NCBI GenBank assembly: GCA_945869265.1
Contig: CAMBOI010000003.1
Coordinates: 1 to 64,000 of the forward strand
DNA length: 64,000 nt
Origin: an uncultured Prevotella sp.
Lineage (GTDB): Bacteria; Bacteroidota; Bacteroidia; Bacteroidales; Bacteroidaceae
Reading direction: 5' to 3'
Within the stretch, counting starts at the first letter, position 1. The number at the start of each line of letters is the position of its first letter. Positions 24,964 through 34,400 of the stretch are shown here, piece after piece. A program made the position numbers and the translations under genes. Under the pieces are notes generated by a model. That model was given only the letters and a program-made list of their open reading frames with translations. It was not told where the DNA came from and ran no database searches.

Positions 24964-25613
24964 TAACAATTATGATAATCAATACAACAAATGATATGGA
25001 TAAGAAAATCATCATAACCGTGGGTCGCCAGATAGGCAGTGGAGGTCATGACGTGGCAAGAATGTTGGCAGAAATGTTCGGTTGCCGTTTCTACGACCGT
25101 GAATTGCTCAACCTCGCGGCAAAGGAAAGCGGATTCTCGGAGACTTTCTTCGAGCAGAACGACGAGCACAAGGGATTCTTCAAGTCGATATTCCAGATGC
25201 ATGGCTCGTTTATTGATGGTGCGTTCTATCGTAACGAGTTCTCGCAAGAGAGCCTGTTTAAGTTCCAGAGCGATGCCATCGTCAGGGCTGCCTCCGAGTC
25301 GTCGTGCGTATTCGTAGGGCGTTGTGCCGACTATGTGTTGCGCGACATTCCGGGTAAGGTTGATGTCTTCATCACTGCGGATATTGACGACCGCATAGCC
25401 CGTGTGGTGGAGCGAAAGGGATGCTCTCGCGAACAGGCTGCGAAGATGATTGCTAATGGTGAGAGCGACCGAGCCTCTTACTATAATTATTACACCGGGA
25501 AGCGGTGGGGGCACTCCGACAGTTATGACTTGTGCGTCAACTCGTCGATTCTCGGAATAGAGGGCACTGCCAAGTTTATTGAGGAGTTTATTAAGTTGAA
25601 AGTTGAAGGTTGA
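24960..25613 (+). CDS. Cytidylate kinase-like family protein
   Basis: 217 aa from the ATGA-coupled start; the internal ATG at 24996 (MDKKIIITVGRQIGSGG) is an equally good choice and fits the family better. The P-loop GRQIGSGGHDVAR and the NMP-binding region (FVGRCADYVLRD, RAS-YYNYYTGKRWG) match the cytidylate_kin2 family. It probably phosphorylates a nucleoside monophosphate, but the substrate is unproven and a canonical cmk is expected elsewhere. The C-terminal KLKVEG and the stop are written by GTTGAAG heptads. Confidence 0.85.
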   Translation: MITIMIINTTNDMDKKIIITVGRQIGSGGHDVARMLAEMFGCRFYDRELLNLAAKESGFSETFFEQNDEHKGFFKSIFQMHGSFIDGAFYRNEFSQESLFKFQSDAIVRAASESSCVFVGRCADYVLRDIPGKVDVFITADIDDRIARVVERKGCSREQAAKMIANGESDRASYYNYYTGKRWGHSDSYDLCVNSSILGIEGTAKFIEEFIKLKVEG

Positions 25614-25628
25614 AAGTTGAAGGTTAAT

Positions 25629-25684
25629 ATTTAGGCACGGATTGACACGGCTTTAAAAAAGCCGTGGATTTCCGTGCCTAAAAT
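25629..25684. repeat. Dispersed palindromic element, minimal copy
   Basis: The ends ATTTAGGCACGGA and TCCGTGCCTAAAT pair perfectly (13 bp). Inside them CACGGCTTT and AAAGCCGTG form a second perfect 9-bp stem. It has the same ends as the long copies at 18796 and 45695 without their interior. It sits between two plus-strand genes. Confidence 0.9.
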
Positions 25685-25702
25685 TTAAATCTGTGGAAAG
25701 AT

Positions 25703-26197
25703 ATGAAGAAAATAGGAATAATTAGCGATACCCACGCCTATTGGGACGATAAATACTTGAAGTATTTCGAACCTTGCGACGAGATATGGCATGCGGGCGA
25801 CATCGGCAGTACCGAACTCGCCGACCGCCTGGCGGCTTTCCGTCCTTTGAGGGCTGTGTGCGGCAACTGCGACGGTGGAGACCTCAGACGCATGTTTCCA
25901 GAGGTGCTCAGATTCAAATGCGAGGAGGTGGATGTGCTGATGAAGCATATCGGGGGATATCCCGGCAATTACGACCGCTCGATTGTGGGACGCATATATT
26001 CGTCGCCACCCAAACTCTTCATCTCCGGACACTCGCATATACTAAAGGTGAAATACGACAAGACACTGGGATTGCTGCATATCAACCCGGGGGCGGCAGG
26101 ACAACAGGGATGGCATAAGGAGCGCACTATCGTGAGGCTAACTATCGATGGCGACAAATTCACTGACTGTGAGGTCGTAACGCTCGGAGGAAGATAA
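25703..26197 (+). CDS. YfcE-family metallophosphoesterase
   Basis: 164 aa. Metal-binding motifs appear in order: ISDTHAY, HAGDIGS, CGNCDG, KHIGGYPG (GH variant) and SGHSHI. It is a cytoplasmic Mn2+-dependent phosphodiesterase with an unknown natural substrate; E. coli YfcE hydrolyses phosphodiester model compounds. It follows the minimal palindromic element, with no separate promoter seen. Confidence 0.9.
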   Translation: MKKIGIISDTHAYWDDKYLKYFEPCDEIWHAGDIGSTELADRLAAFRPLRAVCGNCDGGDLRRMFPEVLRFKCEEVDVLMKHIGGYPGNYDRSIVGRIYSSPPKLFISGHSHILKVKYDKTLGLLHINPGAAGQQGWHKERTIVRLTIDGDKFTDCEVVTLGGR

Positions 26198-26232
26198 AGT
26201 AGATAAAAAAACGTAAAATACATAGTATTTAT

Positions 26233-26263
26233 TTTGTAGTCTATATAAAAATGTGTATCTTTG
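26233..26263 (+). promoter_or_regulatory. Promoter of the dTDP-sugar operon
   Basis: TTTG-N19-TATCTTTG, about 50 nt upstream of rfbB. Confidence 0.8.
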
Positions 26264-26312
26264 CACAAAATTTTGCACACATATTTGGAAAATTGAATAA
26301 AAACAATCGTAT

Positions 26313-27446
26313 ATGAAGAATATCGTTATCACTGGCGGTGCCGGATTTATTGGCTCGCATGTCGTTCGCCTCTTCGTGAACAAGTATCCCAACTATCGCA
26401 TCATCAACCTCGACAAGTTGACGTATGCAGGTAATCTTGCCAACCTCAAGGACATCGAGGACAAACCCAACTACAAGTTTGTCAAGATGGACATCTGCGA
26501 CTTCGACGCTTTCTACAAGCTGATGCAGGACGAGCAGATCGACGGTATCATACATCTCGCTGCCGAGAGCCATGTGGACCGCTCTATCAAGGACCCCTTC
26601 ACCTTCGCTCGCACCAACGTGATGGGAACACTTTCACTGCTGCAGGCTGCAAAGCTCTATTGGGAGTCGCTGCCCGAGAAATATGAGGGCAAGCGATTCT
26701 ATCATATCTCCACCGACGAGGTGTATGGAGCCTTGACAATGACTCATCCCGAGGGCATCGAACCTCCGTTCACTACCAAGGCGTCGTCATCACAGCATCA
26801 CGAGGCTTACGGTGAGGACTTCTTCCTGGAGACAACTAAGTATAATCCTCATTCTCCATATTCGGCATCCAAGGCGGGCAGCGACCACTTCGTGCGTGCC
26901 TTCCACGACACATACGGAATGCCTACTATCGTAACCAACTGCTCGAACAACTACGGTCCGTATCAGTTCCCCGAGAAACTCATCCCGCTGTTCATCAATA
27001 ATATCCGCAACCGCAAGCCTCTGCCGGTGTATGGCAAGGGTGAGAACGTGCGCGACTGGTTGTATGTAGTGGATCACGCCCGAGCCATCGACCTCATCTT
27101 CCATGAGGGCAAGGTGGCAGAGACATACAACATCGGAGGATTCAACGAGTGGAAGAACATCGACATCATCAAGGTGGTGATTAATACCGTCGATCGTCTG
27201 CTCGGACGAAAGGAAGGCGAGGATATGGATCTCATCACCTATGTCACCGACCGACTTGGACATGACGCCCGCTATGCCATCGACTCAACAAAGTTGCAGA
27301 GAGAGCTCGGTTGGGAGCCCAGTCTGCAGTTTGAGGAGGGTATCGAGAAGACCGTGAAGTGGTATCTCGAAAATCAGGAGTGGCTCGACAACGTGACGAG
27401 CGGCGACTATCAGAAGTATTACGAAAATATGTATCAGGGCAGATGA
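26313..27446 (+). CDS. rfbB: dTDP-glucose 4,6-dehydratase
   Basis: 377 aa extended SDR protein. NAD-binding [20 protein letters not shown], the catalytic [10 protein letters not shown] and [17 protein letters not shown] are all hallmarks of RmlB. It converts dTDP-glucose to dTDP-4-keto-6-deoxyglucose, the common precursor of deoxysugars in surface glycans. It is the first gene of a five-gene operon leading to an acylated 3-amino-3,6-dideoxyhexose. Its TGA overlaps the purT ATG. It has about 25 residues more than enteric RmlB, in an internal loop typical of Bacteroidetes. Confidence 0.95.
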   Translation: MKNIVITGGAGFIGSHVVRLFVNKYPNYRIINLDKLTYAGNLANLKDIEDKPNYKFVKMDICDFDAFYKLMQDEQIDGIIHLAAESHVDRSIKDPFTFARTNVMGTLSLLQAAKLYWESLPEKYEGKRFYHISTDEVYGALTMTHPEGIEPPFTTKASSSQHHEAYGEDFFLETTKYNPHSPYSASKAGSDHFVRAFHDTYGMPTIVTNCSNNYGPYQFPEKLIPLFINNIRNRKPLPVYGKGENVRDWLYVVDHARAIDLIFHEGKVAETYNIGGFNEWKNIDIIKVVINTVDRLLGRKEGEDMDLITYVTDRLGHDARYAIDSTKLQRELGWEPSLQFEEGIEKTVKWYLENQEWLDNVTSGDYQKYYENMYQGR

Positions 27447-28624
27447 AAAAGATATTGCTTTTAGGTTCAGGCGAACTGGGCAAGGAGTTTGTGATTGCAG
27501 CAAAAAGGGCAGGACAGTATGTTATTGCCTGCGACAGATATGACAATGCTCCGGCGATGCAGGTGGCCGACGAGCGCGAGGTGTTCTCAATGCTCGACGG
27601 TGATGCCCTGGATGCGGCAGTGAAGAAGCATCATCCGGATATCATCGTGCCCGAGATTGAGGCTATCCGTGTGGAGAAACTCTTCGAATATGAGAATCAG
27701 GGCATACAGGTGGTGCCAAGTGCAAGGGCGGTGAACTTCACCATGAACCGACGCGCTATACGTGACCTTGCATCGCGAGTGCTCGGACTTCGCACTGCCA
27801 AGTATTTCTATGCCAAGACATACGATGAATTCAAAAAGGCTGCCGACGAGATAGGTTTTCCGTGCGTCGTAAAACCTCTCATGTCGTCGTCGGGGCATGG
27901 ACAGAGCTATGTGCATAATGACGGTGAACTCGAAGCTGCGTTCCGCAATGCGATGGAGGGTAGTCGTGGCGATGTTAAGGAGGTGATCATCGAGGAGTTT
28001 ATCGACTTCGACTCGGAGTTCACTCTTCTCACTGTCACACAGAAAAACGGTGACACTCTCTTCTGCCCACCTATCGGACATGTGCAGAAAGCTGGCGACT
28101 ATCGTGAGTCGTGGCAACCGTATAAGATAAGCGACGAGGCATTGGCAAAGGCGCAGGAGATGGCAGCTGCAGTGACAAAGGCTCTCACCGGTGCTGGTAT
28201 CTGGGGCGTGGAATTCTTCCTCACCAAGCAGGGTGAGGTGATCTTCAGCGAACTGTCGCCGCGTCCGCACGACACCGGTATGGTGACACTCGGACACACC
28301 ACCAACCTCTCGGAGTTTGAACTGCATTTCCGTGCCGTGATGGGATTGCCTATCGCCGGCATTCACCTCGAGCATGCAGGTGCTTCGGCTGTAGTACTCT
28401 CGCCTGTGGAGAGCGACAAGCCCCTCGACTATAATCTCGAAGAGGCTCTCAAGCAAGACCATACCCGCATCCGCATCTTCGGTAAACCTGAGGCACACGT
28501 GGGTCGCCGTATGGGAGTGGTGCTTTGCTATGGCGATGTTGCCGACGGTACCGACGCCCTCCGCGAAAAAGCCAAGGCTGCCGCCAAGACCATCCTCGGC
28601 ACCGACCCATACACCGTATTCTGA
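27443..28624 (+). CDS. purT: Formate-dependent phosphoribosylglycinamide formyltransferase
   Basis: 393 aa from the ATGA-coupled ATG at 27443; the track start is 28 codons too early. It is an ATP-grasp enzyme with the PurT signatures [38 protein letters not shown] and [13 protein letters not shown]. It makes formyl-GAR from GAR, formate and ATP in purine synthesis. Its place between rfbB and the ketoisomerase is unusual: it may be co-expressed by chance, or supply formyl donors for a formylated sugar. The sequence argues for an ordinary PurT. Confidence 0.92.
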   Translation: MKKILLLGSGELGKEFVIAAKRAGQYVIACDRYDNAPAMQVADEREVFSMLDGDALDAAVKKHHPDIIVPEIEAIRVEKLFEYENQGIQVVPSARAVNFTMNRRAIRDLASRVLGLRTAKYFYAKTYDEFKKAADEIGFPCVVKPLMSSSGHGQSYVHNDGELEAAFRNAMEGSRGDVKEVIIEEFIDFDSEFTLLTVTQKNGDTLFCPPIGHVQKAGDYRESWQPYKISDEALAKAQEMAAAVTKALTGAGIWGVEFFLTKQGEVIFSELSPRPHDTGMVTLGHTTNLSEFELHFRAVMGLPIAGIHLEHAGASAVVLSPVESDKPLDYNLEEALKQDHTRIRIFGKPEAHVGRRMGVVLCYGDVADGTDALREKAKAAAKTILGTDPYTVF

Positions 28625-28626
28625 TT

Positions 28627-29025
28627 ATGTTGGGAGAAATAATTGAACTGCCGAAGATATATGACACGAGGGGCAACCTGACCGTGGCGGAGCAGATGAA
28701 AAACGTGCCTTTCGAGGTGAAACGGGTATATTGGACTTACGATGTGCCGGCTGGAGAAAGACGCGGCGGACATGCTCACAAGGAGTGCGTGGAGTTTATC
28801 ATTGCAGTGAGCGGTTCATTCACGGTGACACTCGATGACGGCAAGGGCAACCGCAAGGACTTTCTTCTGAATCATCCCTGGGAAGGATTGTTTGTGCCAA
28901 CTGGTATATGGCGCACGTTGGAAGATTTCTCCTCTGGCGCTGTTTGCTTGGTGCTCGCCTCTGAGTTGTTCGATGAGGATGACTACTTATATGAATACGA
29001 TGAATTCCTGGAATACGTGAAATGA
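28627..29025 (+). CDS. FdtA/WxcM-like dTDP-4-keto-6-deoxyglucose 3,4-ketoisomerase
   Basis: 132 aa from the ATG at 28627; the track ORF adds 34 upstream residues from the end of purT. It is a cupin with the diagnostic RGGHAHKECVEFI motif holding the catalytic His pair and GLFVPTGIWRTLEDFSSGAVCLVLAS. It moves the keto group of the RfbB product from C4 to C3, giving the substrate for a C3 aminotransferase. FdtA makes the galacto isomer (Fuc3N) and QdtA the gluco isomer (Qui3N); sequence alone does not decide between them. Confidence 0.88.
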   Translation: MLGEIIELPKIYDTRGNLTVAEQMKNVPFEVKRVYWTYDVPAGERRGGHAHKECVEFIIAVSGSFTVTLDDGKGNRKDFLLNHPWEGLFVPTGIWRTLEDFSSGAVCLVLASELFDEDDYLYEYDEFLEYVK

Positions 29026-29963
29026 TAATCATCCAAAGATATTCAGCAGAACACTTTGACGAATGGAACAGCTTTGTAGCGGCGTCGAAAAATGGAACAT
29101 TCCTTTTCGACCGCCGCTATATGGATTATCATAGCGACAGATTTTCCGATTATTCACTGATGTTTTATGATGAGAAACATCGACTTGTGGCAGTACTTCC
29201 CGCAAATGCCGAGGGAGACGTGTTGCAGTCGCATCATGGTCTTACCTACGGAGGACTTGTTGTAGGTGATGCCTTCAGAACTGTGACGGCATTGGAGACA
29301 ATGGAGGCAATGAATGCCTTTTTGCGCCGCGAGGGTTTCCGCCGGATTGTGTATAAACCTACTCCGTGGATATATCATCGTCAACCATCCGAGGAGGATC
29401 TCTATGCCATCTTCAGACAAGGGAAATTCAATATCATCGGTAGGGATATATCCATTATTGTGGATTTGTCATGCCCATTACCGTTTATGGAGTTGAGGCG
29501 ACGACATGCCGCCAAGGCATTGAGAGAAGGGGTTGTTGTAGAGTGGTCGGAGGATTTCGATGATTTCTGGACAGTTCTCGACGACAATCTTATGCAAAGA
29601 TATGGAGCACACCCGGTGCACAGTGTTGAAGAAATCAAATTGTTGTCAGGGCTTTTTCCTGAGAATATCGTTCTATGTCATGCCACATTGAATAGCTCCA
29701 CCATTGCAGGAGTAGTGTTGTTTATTTGTGGGAAAACAGTGCATGTGCAGTATATATCAGCCTCGCCCGAGGGCAAGAGAATAGGTGCGGTGGATGCCAT
29801 TTTCTCTTTTCTCATATCCTATTATTCCGACAAAAAGTCATTTTTCGACTTTGGAAAATCCACTGAGGATATGGGTCGCTATCTCAACGAAGGACTTATC
29901 TTCCAGAAGGAGGGATTTGGAGGACGTGGCGTTTGTTATGACACTTACGAATGGGAATTGTGA
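29022..29963 (+). CDS. FemAB/GNAT-like acyltransferase of the amino-sugar operon
   Basis: 313 aa, with two GNAT-like halves as in FemAB-type proteins (RYMDYHSDRFSDYSLMFYDEKHRLVAVLPAN; GVVLFICGKTVHVQYISASPEGKRIGAVDAIFSFLI). It is predicted to transfer an acyl or aminoacyl group to an amine, most simply the 3-amino group of the sugar made by its neighbours, in place of the hexapeptide acetyltransferase FdtC. It overlaps the ketoisomerase stop (ATGA). The substrate is inferred from context. Confidence 0.75.
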   Translation: MIIIQRYSAEHFDEWNSFVAASKNGTFLFDRRYMDYHSDRFSDYSLMFYDEKHRLVAVLPANAEGDVLQSHHGLTYGGLVVGDAFRTVTALETMEAMNAFLRREGFRRIVYKPTPWIYHRQPSEEDLYAIFRQGKFNIIGRDISIIVDLSCPLPFMELRRRHAAKALREGVVVEWSEDFDDFWTVLDDNLMQRYGAHPVHSVEEIKLLSGLFPENIVLCHATLNSSTIAGVVLFICGKTVHVQYISASPEGKRIGAVDAIFSFLISYYSDKKSFFDFGKSTEDMGRYLNEGLIFQKEGFGGRGVCYDTYEWEL

Positions 29964-29984
29964 TGTTTGAATGGGATTTATGTG

Positions 29985-31115
29985 ATGATGGAAATAAAAT
30001 ATCTTGAACTCAAAAAGATTACCGCAATGCATGGCGAGGAGATACAGGAGGCTGTGCGTGAGGTGGTGGATGGCGGATGGTATCTGCAGGGAGCATCAAA
30101 CCGGAAGTTTGAGGAACAGTATGCCGATTTTTGCCATGCTAACTATTGCGTGGGATGCGCCAACGGATTGGATGCTCTCACACTGTCTCTGCGCTCACTG
30201 ATGGAGATGGGCGAGATGAGTGAGGGCGACGAGGTGATTGTGCCTGCCAACACATATATCGCAACGATACTCGCCATCACCGAAAACCATCTGAAGGCTG
30301 TGCTTGTGGAGCCTCGTATCGACACTTTCCAAATTGACGTTCAACTCATAGAGGAGGCAATCACACCGCGCACAAAAGCCATTATGCTCGTCAATCTATA
30401 TGGCAAGAATGCCTATACTCCCTTAATCGGGGATCTATGCCAAAAATATCACCTTAGATTATTAATTGACAACGCCCAAGGCCACGGACTAATCAATAAT
30501 CAATCATCAGCAATCAATAATCAATCATCATCAATTACTTGTCATAGCTTTTATCCCGGTAAGAATCTTGGAGCACTGGGTGACGGAGGAGCTATAACCA
30601 CCGACGATAAGCAATTAGCCGATACTTTCCGTGCGATAGCCAATTATGGGTCATCGCGCAAGTATGTATTCGACTATTGCGGACGCAACAGTCGCCTTGA
30701 TGAGATTCAAGCCGCGGTATTGTCTGTAAAACTGCAATACCTCGACAGAGACAATAATCGTCGTCGTGAGATTGCCATGAGATATATAAAAGAGGTGAAG
30801 AACCCCTTGCTGAAGATGCCCTCAGAGGATTATTGGCAAGATAATGTATTCCATATTTTCCCGGTGTTGTGCCAGCAGCGCGACAGATTGCAGAGTTATC
30901 TTACTGACAATGGCATACAGACAGTGATACATTATCCGATACCGCCTCATAGGCAAAGATGCTATGCCTCGTCGGATGCTCTTGTCATTCCTCCTTCCGG
31001 TCTTCCCATTACCGAGCGCATACATCGCGAGGTATTGAGTCTGCCGTGCAATCCTGCACTTACTGATGAAGAGGTGGATTACATCATCTCAAAACTAAAT
31101 GATTTTTGTAGTTAA
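29985..31115 (+). CDS. DegT/DnrJ/EryC1-family sugar aminotransferase (FdtB/QdtB-like)
   Basis: 376 aa from the tandem ATG at 29985; the track start is a TTG. It is PLP-dependent: CVGCANGLDALTLSLR, VIVPANTYIATILAI, DNAQGHG and the Schiff-base Lys in FYPGKNLGALGDGGAITTDD are clear. It aminates the C3-keto sugar from the upstream isomerase using glutamate. Just before the PLP lysine, INNQSSA and INNQSSS, a 21-bp in-frame duplication of an intergenic-type repeat, extend a loop that is short in relatives. Confidence 0.92.
   Translation: MMEIKYLELKKITAMHGEEIQEAVREVVDGGWYLQGASNRKFEEQYADFCHANYCVGCANGLDALTLSLRSLMEMGEMSEGDEVIVPANTYIATILAITENHLKAVLVEPRIDTFQIDVQLIEEAITPRTKAIMLVNLYGKNAYTPLIGDLCQKYHLRLLIDNAQGHGLINNQSSAINNQSSSITCHSFYPGKNLGALGDGGAITTDDKQLADTFRAIANYGSSRKYVFDYCGRNSRLDEIQAAVLSVKLQYLDRDNNRRREIAMRYIKEVKNPLLKMPSEDYWQDNVFHIFPVLCQQRDRLQSYLTDNGIQTVIHYPIPPHRQRCYASSDALVIPPSGLPITERIHREVLSLPCNPALTDEEVDYIISKLNDFCS
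30492..30533. repeat. Two in-frame 21-bp repeats inside the aminotransferase gene
   Basis: Two 21-bp units differ at two adjacent positions and encode INNQSSA/INNQSSS. The opposite strand reads TGATTATTGAT, the same motif as the intergenic array at 50929-50967. Confidence 0.9.
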
Positions 31116-31146
31116 GGAGTTAATTCCCTTAACTCCTTAACTCCCT
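31112..31146. terminator. Hairpin between convergent aminotransferase and trxA genes
   Basis: GTTAAGGAGTTAA pairs perfectly with TTAACTCCTTAAC around a five-base loop. It overlaps the aminotransferase stop and lies 5 nt before the trxA stop. No strong T-run, so terminator function is probable but not certain. Confidence 0.6.
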
Positions 31147-31150
31147 AAAA

Positions 31151-31465
31151 TTAAATCAGCGCCTTAATCTTCTCTTCGATCTTGCTCTTTGAGGCAGCAC
31201 CGACAATCTTGTCGAGAATCTTGCCATCCTTCATGAACACGATGGTGGGGATGTTGCGAATACCGAATTCAGCAGCGATATCGTCTGCCTCCTCAACGTC
31301 GCATTTTCCAACAGTCACCTTACCGTCATATTCATTGGCAAGTTCCTCGATGATAGGAGCAACCATACGGCAAGGACCGCACCATGTTGCCCAAAAGTCA
31401 ATAACCAATGGCAGACTGCCATTCTTGTAGCTCTCGTAATTTTCGTTTGTGATTTTTACTTCCAT
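31151..31465 (-). CDS. trxA: Thioredoxin
   Basis: 104 aa with the active site WCGPC at residues 28-32 (VIDFWATWCGPCRMVAPI) and the cis-Pro loop IRNIPTIVFMKDGK. It is a cytoplasmic disulfide reductase that serves ribonucleotide reductase, peroxiredoxins and others. No signal peptide. It lies 27 nt after dnaE on the same strand and may be in its transcript. Confidence 0.96.
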   Translation of the reverse strand: MEVKITNENYESYKNGSLPLVIDFWATWCGPCRMVAPIIEELANEYDGKVTVGKCDVEEADDIAAEFGIRNIPTIVFMKDGKILDKIVGAASKSKIEEKIKALI

Positions 31466-31492
31466 AATGTTAAATCTTTTTTGTTATTAATA

Positions 31493-34400
31493 TTAATTTA
31501 TGTTATAATCTAAGAAATCATAATTCTCTATAAAGTTGATGAGATCCTGTCTTACGTCAATCTCGTGCGTCCGGCTACGCAGCAGCACATGGTTGCCTCC
31601 CTTTCGGTCGTGCAACTGGAAGAACAGTTTTGTTCTACCAGGATGCAGACAGATGAGTTGGTTGAGCTCTTCCACCACCCTTGAGTCGAGATCATCAGTA
31701 GTGATGTTGATGGTGAAGCGGTCGATAGCCCTCTCCTTGACGGTTTGCAGATATTCAATGTTCTGCACCTTGAGGTCGAACAGGTTGCTGTCTCGATACC
31801 TTGGTACACACTTGGCAGTGATATACACCGACGAACCCTCGATGAGCATACCGTTCCATTTTCCCCAATCTTCGCCGAAGAATGCCAGTTGTCCCGACCC
31901 CTCATAATCCTCGATAGTGACAAATCCGCATGGCTTTCCGCTTTTTGTGTATTTCGACTGTGTTCCTGTCACTATTCCGCCGATGATGATATCCTCGCGG
32001 TCGTTGAGCGAGGCAACGTCGTTGAGTTCAGCACATTTGGTGTTGCACAGGTTGTCGAGCACGATTCTGTATTCGTCAAGCGGATGGGCTGAGAGATATA
32101 TACCCACGAGATCGCGCTCGCGGTTGAGTCGCTCGATGTCGCTCCATTGTTCGCCCTTGATAATGGGCGGTGTGGCTATCTCTACGGCATTATCGCCTCC
32201 GAAGAGTGAGTTGCGTGCCTGCGCTATCTCGTTCTGGTAGAGCTGTCCGTAGCGCACGAGGGTGTCAATGAATGTCTCGCCCTTGGTGTTTTTGGCAAAG
32301 AAATCCTCGCGCTTCATACTGCCGAAACCGTCGAATGCTCCGCTGAGCACGAGCGACTCAACGCACTTGCGGTTGCACGCCGAGAGGTTGACACGCTGTA
32401 TGAAGTCGAAGACGTTCTTGTATGTTCCGTTTTTCTCTCTTTCGGCTATGATCATGTCGGCGGCGGCACCGCCAACACCCTTGATGGCTGATATTCCAAA
32501 GCGTATCTCGCCGTGGTGGTTGGCCGAGAATTTCTGCCAACTCTCGTTGACATCAGGTCCGAGGGTGGGTATGCTCATGGCACGACATTCATCCATCAAT
32601 TTGGTTATTTCGGTGATGTTGTCAAGGTTGCGGCTCATCACGGCAGCCATATATTCGGCAGGGTAGTGAGCCTTGAGGTATGCCGTCTGATAAGCCACCC
32701 ACGAATAGCATGTGGCATGACTCTTGTTGAAGGCATAGGAGGCGAACTTCTCCCAGTCGCCCCATATCTTTTCGAGCACAGCAGGATCATGTCCGTTTTT
32801 CTTTCCACCCTCGATAAACTTTGGTTTCATGGCATCTACGATGGCCTTCTTCTTCTTTCCCATTGCCTTTCGCAGAGCGTCGCTCTCTCCACGTGTGAAG
32901 TCGGCAAGCTGGCGCGACAGAAGCATCACCTGCTCCTGATATACCGTGATTCCGTATGTGTCCTTCAGATATTTCTCCATGCAGGGGATGTCGTACTTTA
33001 TCTCCTCGCGCCCGTTTTTGCGTGCGATGAACGAGGGGATATAGTCCATAGGTCCCGGTCGGTAGAGGGCATTCATGGCGATGATGTCCTCGAAGACGGT
33101 TGGTTGCAGTTCGCGCAAGTATTTCTGCATACCTGGCGACTCAAACTGGAATGTGCCTATGGTGCGTCCTTCGGCATACAGTCGGTAGGTGTCGGCATCG
33201 TCGATGGGGATATTGTCGAGGTCAATCACCTTGCCTGTTGTTATGCGTATGTTCTCCACTGCCTCCTTTAGGATGGATAGGGTCTTGAGCCCGAGGAAGT
33301 CCATCTTGATGAGTCCAGTGGATTCAATCACGTGTCCGTCATATTGCGTACAGTGCAACTTGTGTCCGGGGTCGTTCTTGTCTTCTGCCACCGACACTGG
33401 CACCCAGTCGCTGATTGGGTCGCGGCAGATGATAAATCCGCACGCATGGATACCAGTTCCCCTGACGGTGCCCTCAAGCATCTTGGCGTATTCCATAGTG
33501 TTGCGCAACTTGGGGTCGGCGCTTGCCTCGGCTTCGCGCAGTTCGGGTATGCACTTGATGGCATTGCCGATGTTCATCTTCAAGCCGTCGGGCAATTTAT
33601 CGGGAATGAGCTTACACAGATAGTTTGCCTTGTCCAACGGCAGTTTCTCCACTCGTGCCACGTCCTTGATGGAGTTTTTGGTCGCCATCGTACCGTATGT
33701 AATAATGTGTGCACAGTTTTCATGCCCGTATTTCTCCTCCACCCATTCGAGCACCCTTCCTCGTCCGTCGTCGTCGAAGTCGGTATCGATATCGGGCAGT
33801 GAGATACGGTCGGGGTTGAGGAAACGCTCAAACAGCAGGTCGTATTTGATGGGGTCGATCTTTGTGATGCCAAGACAGTATGCTACCACCGAACCGGCTG
33901 CCGAACCACGTCCCGGTCCCACCATCACTCCCAATTCCTGTTGGGCAGAGTTGATGAAGTCCTGCACGATGAGGAAGTATCCGGGGAATCCCATGGTCTT
34001 CATGATGTGCAACTCAAACTTTATTCTCTCGCTCACCTCGTCGGTGAGGGGAGTGGGGTAGAGGCGTTCTGCTCCTTCGTATGCTAATTTGGCAAGATAG
34101 TCAGCCTCAAACTTTATGCGATATAGCTTGTCGATGCCGCCCAATTTCTTGATCTTCTTCTCTCCCTCCTCGCGTGGCAGTTGGTTTTCGCCGTTTTCGT
34201 CGCTCGTAAACTCGTCGAAGAGTTGTTCGGGAGTGAATTTCTCCCTCCATTGCTCCTCGGTTCCGAAATCCTCGGGTATGGGGAAGAAGGGCATGATGGG
34301 GGCATGCTCAATGTCGTATGTCTCCACCTTGTCGAGTATCTCAAGAGTGTTCGAAAGAGCCTCGGGTATGTCTTGGAAGACATCATTCATCTCCTCTCGT

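Noticed and set aside
27587-28498. 303-aa minus-strand ORF
   Set aside because: Antisense to purT with no recognisable domain.
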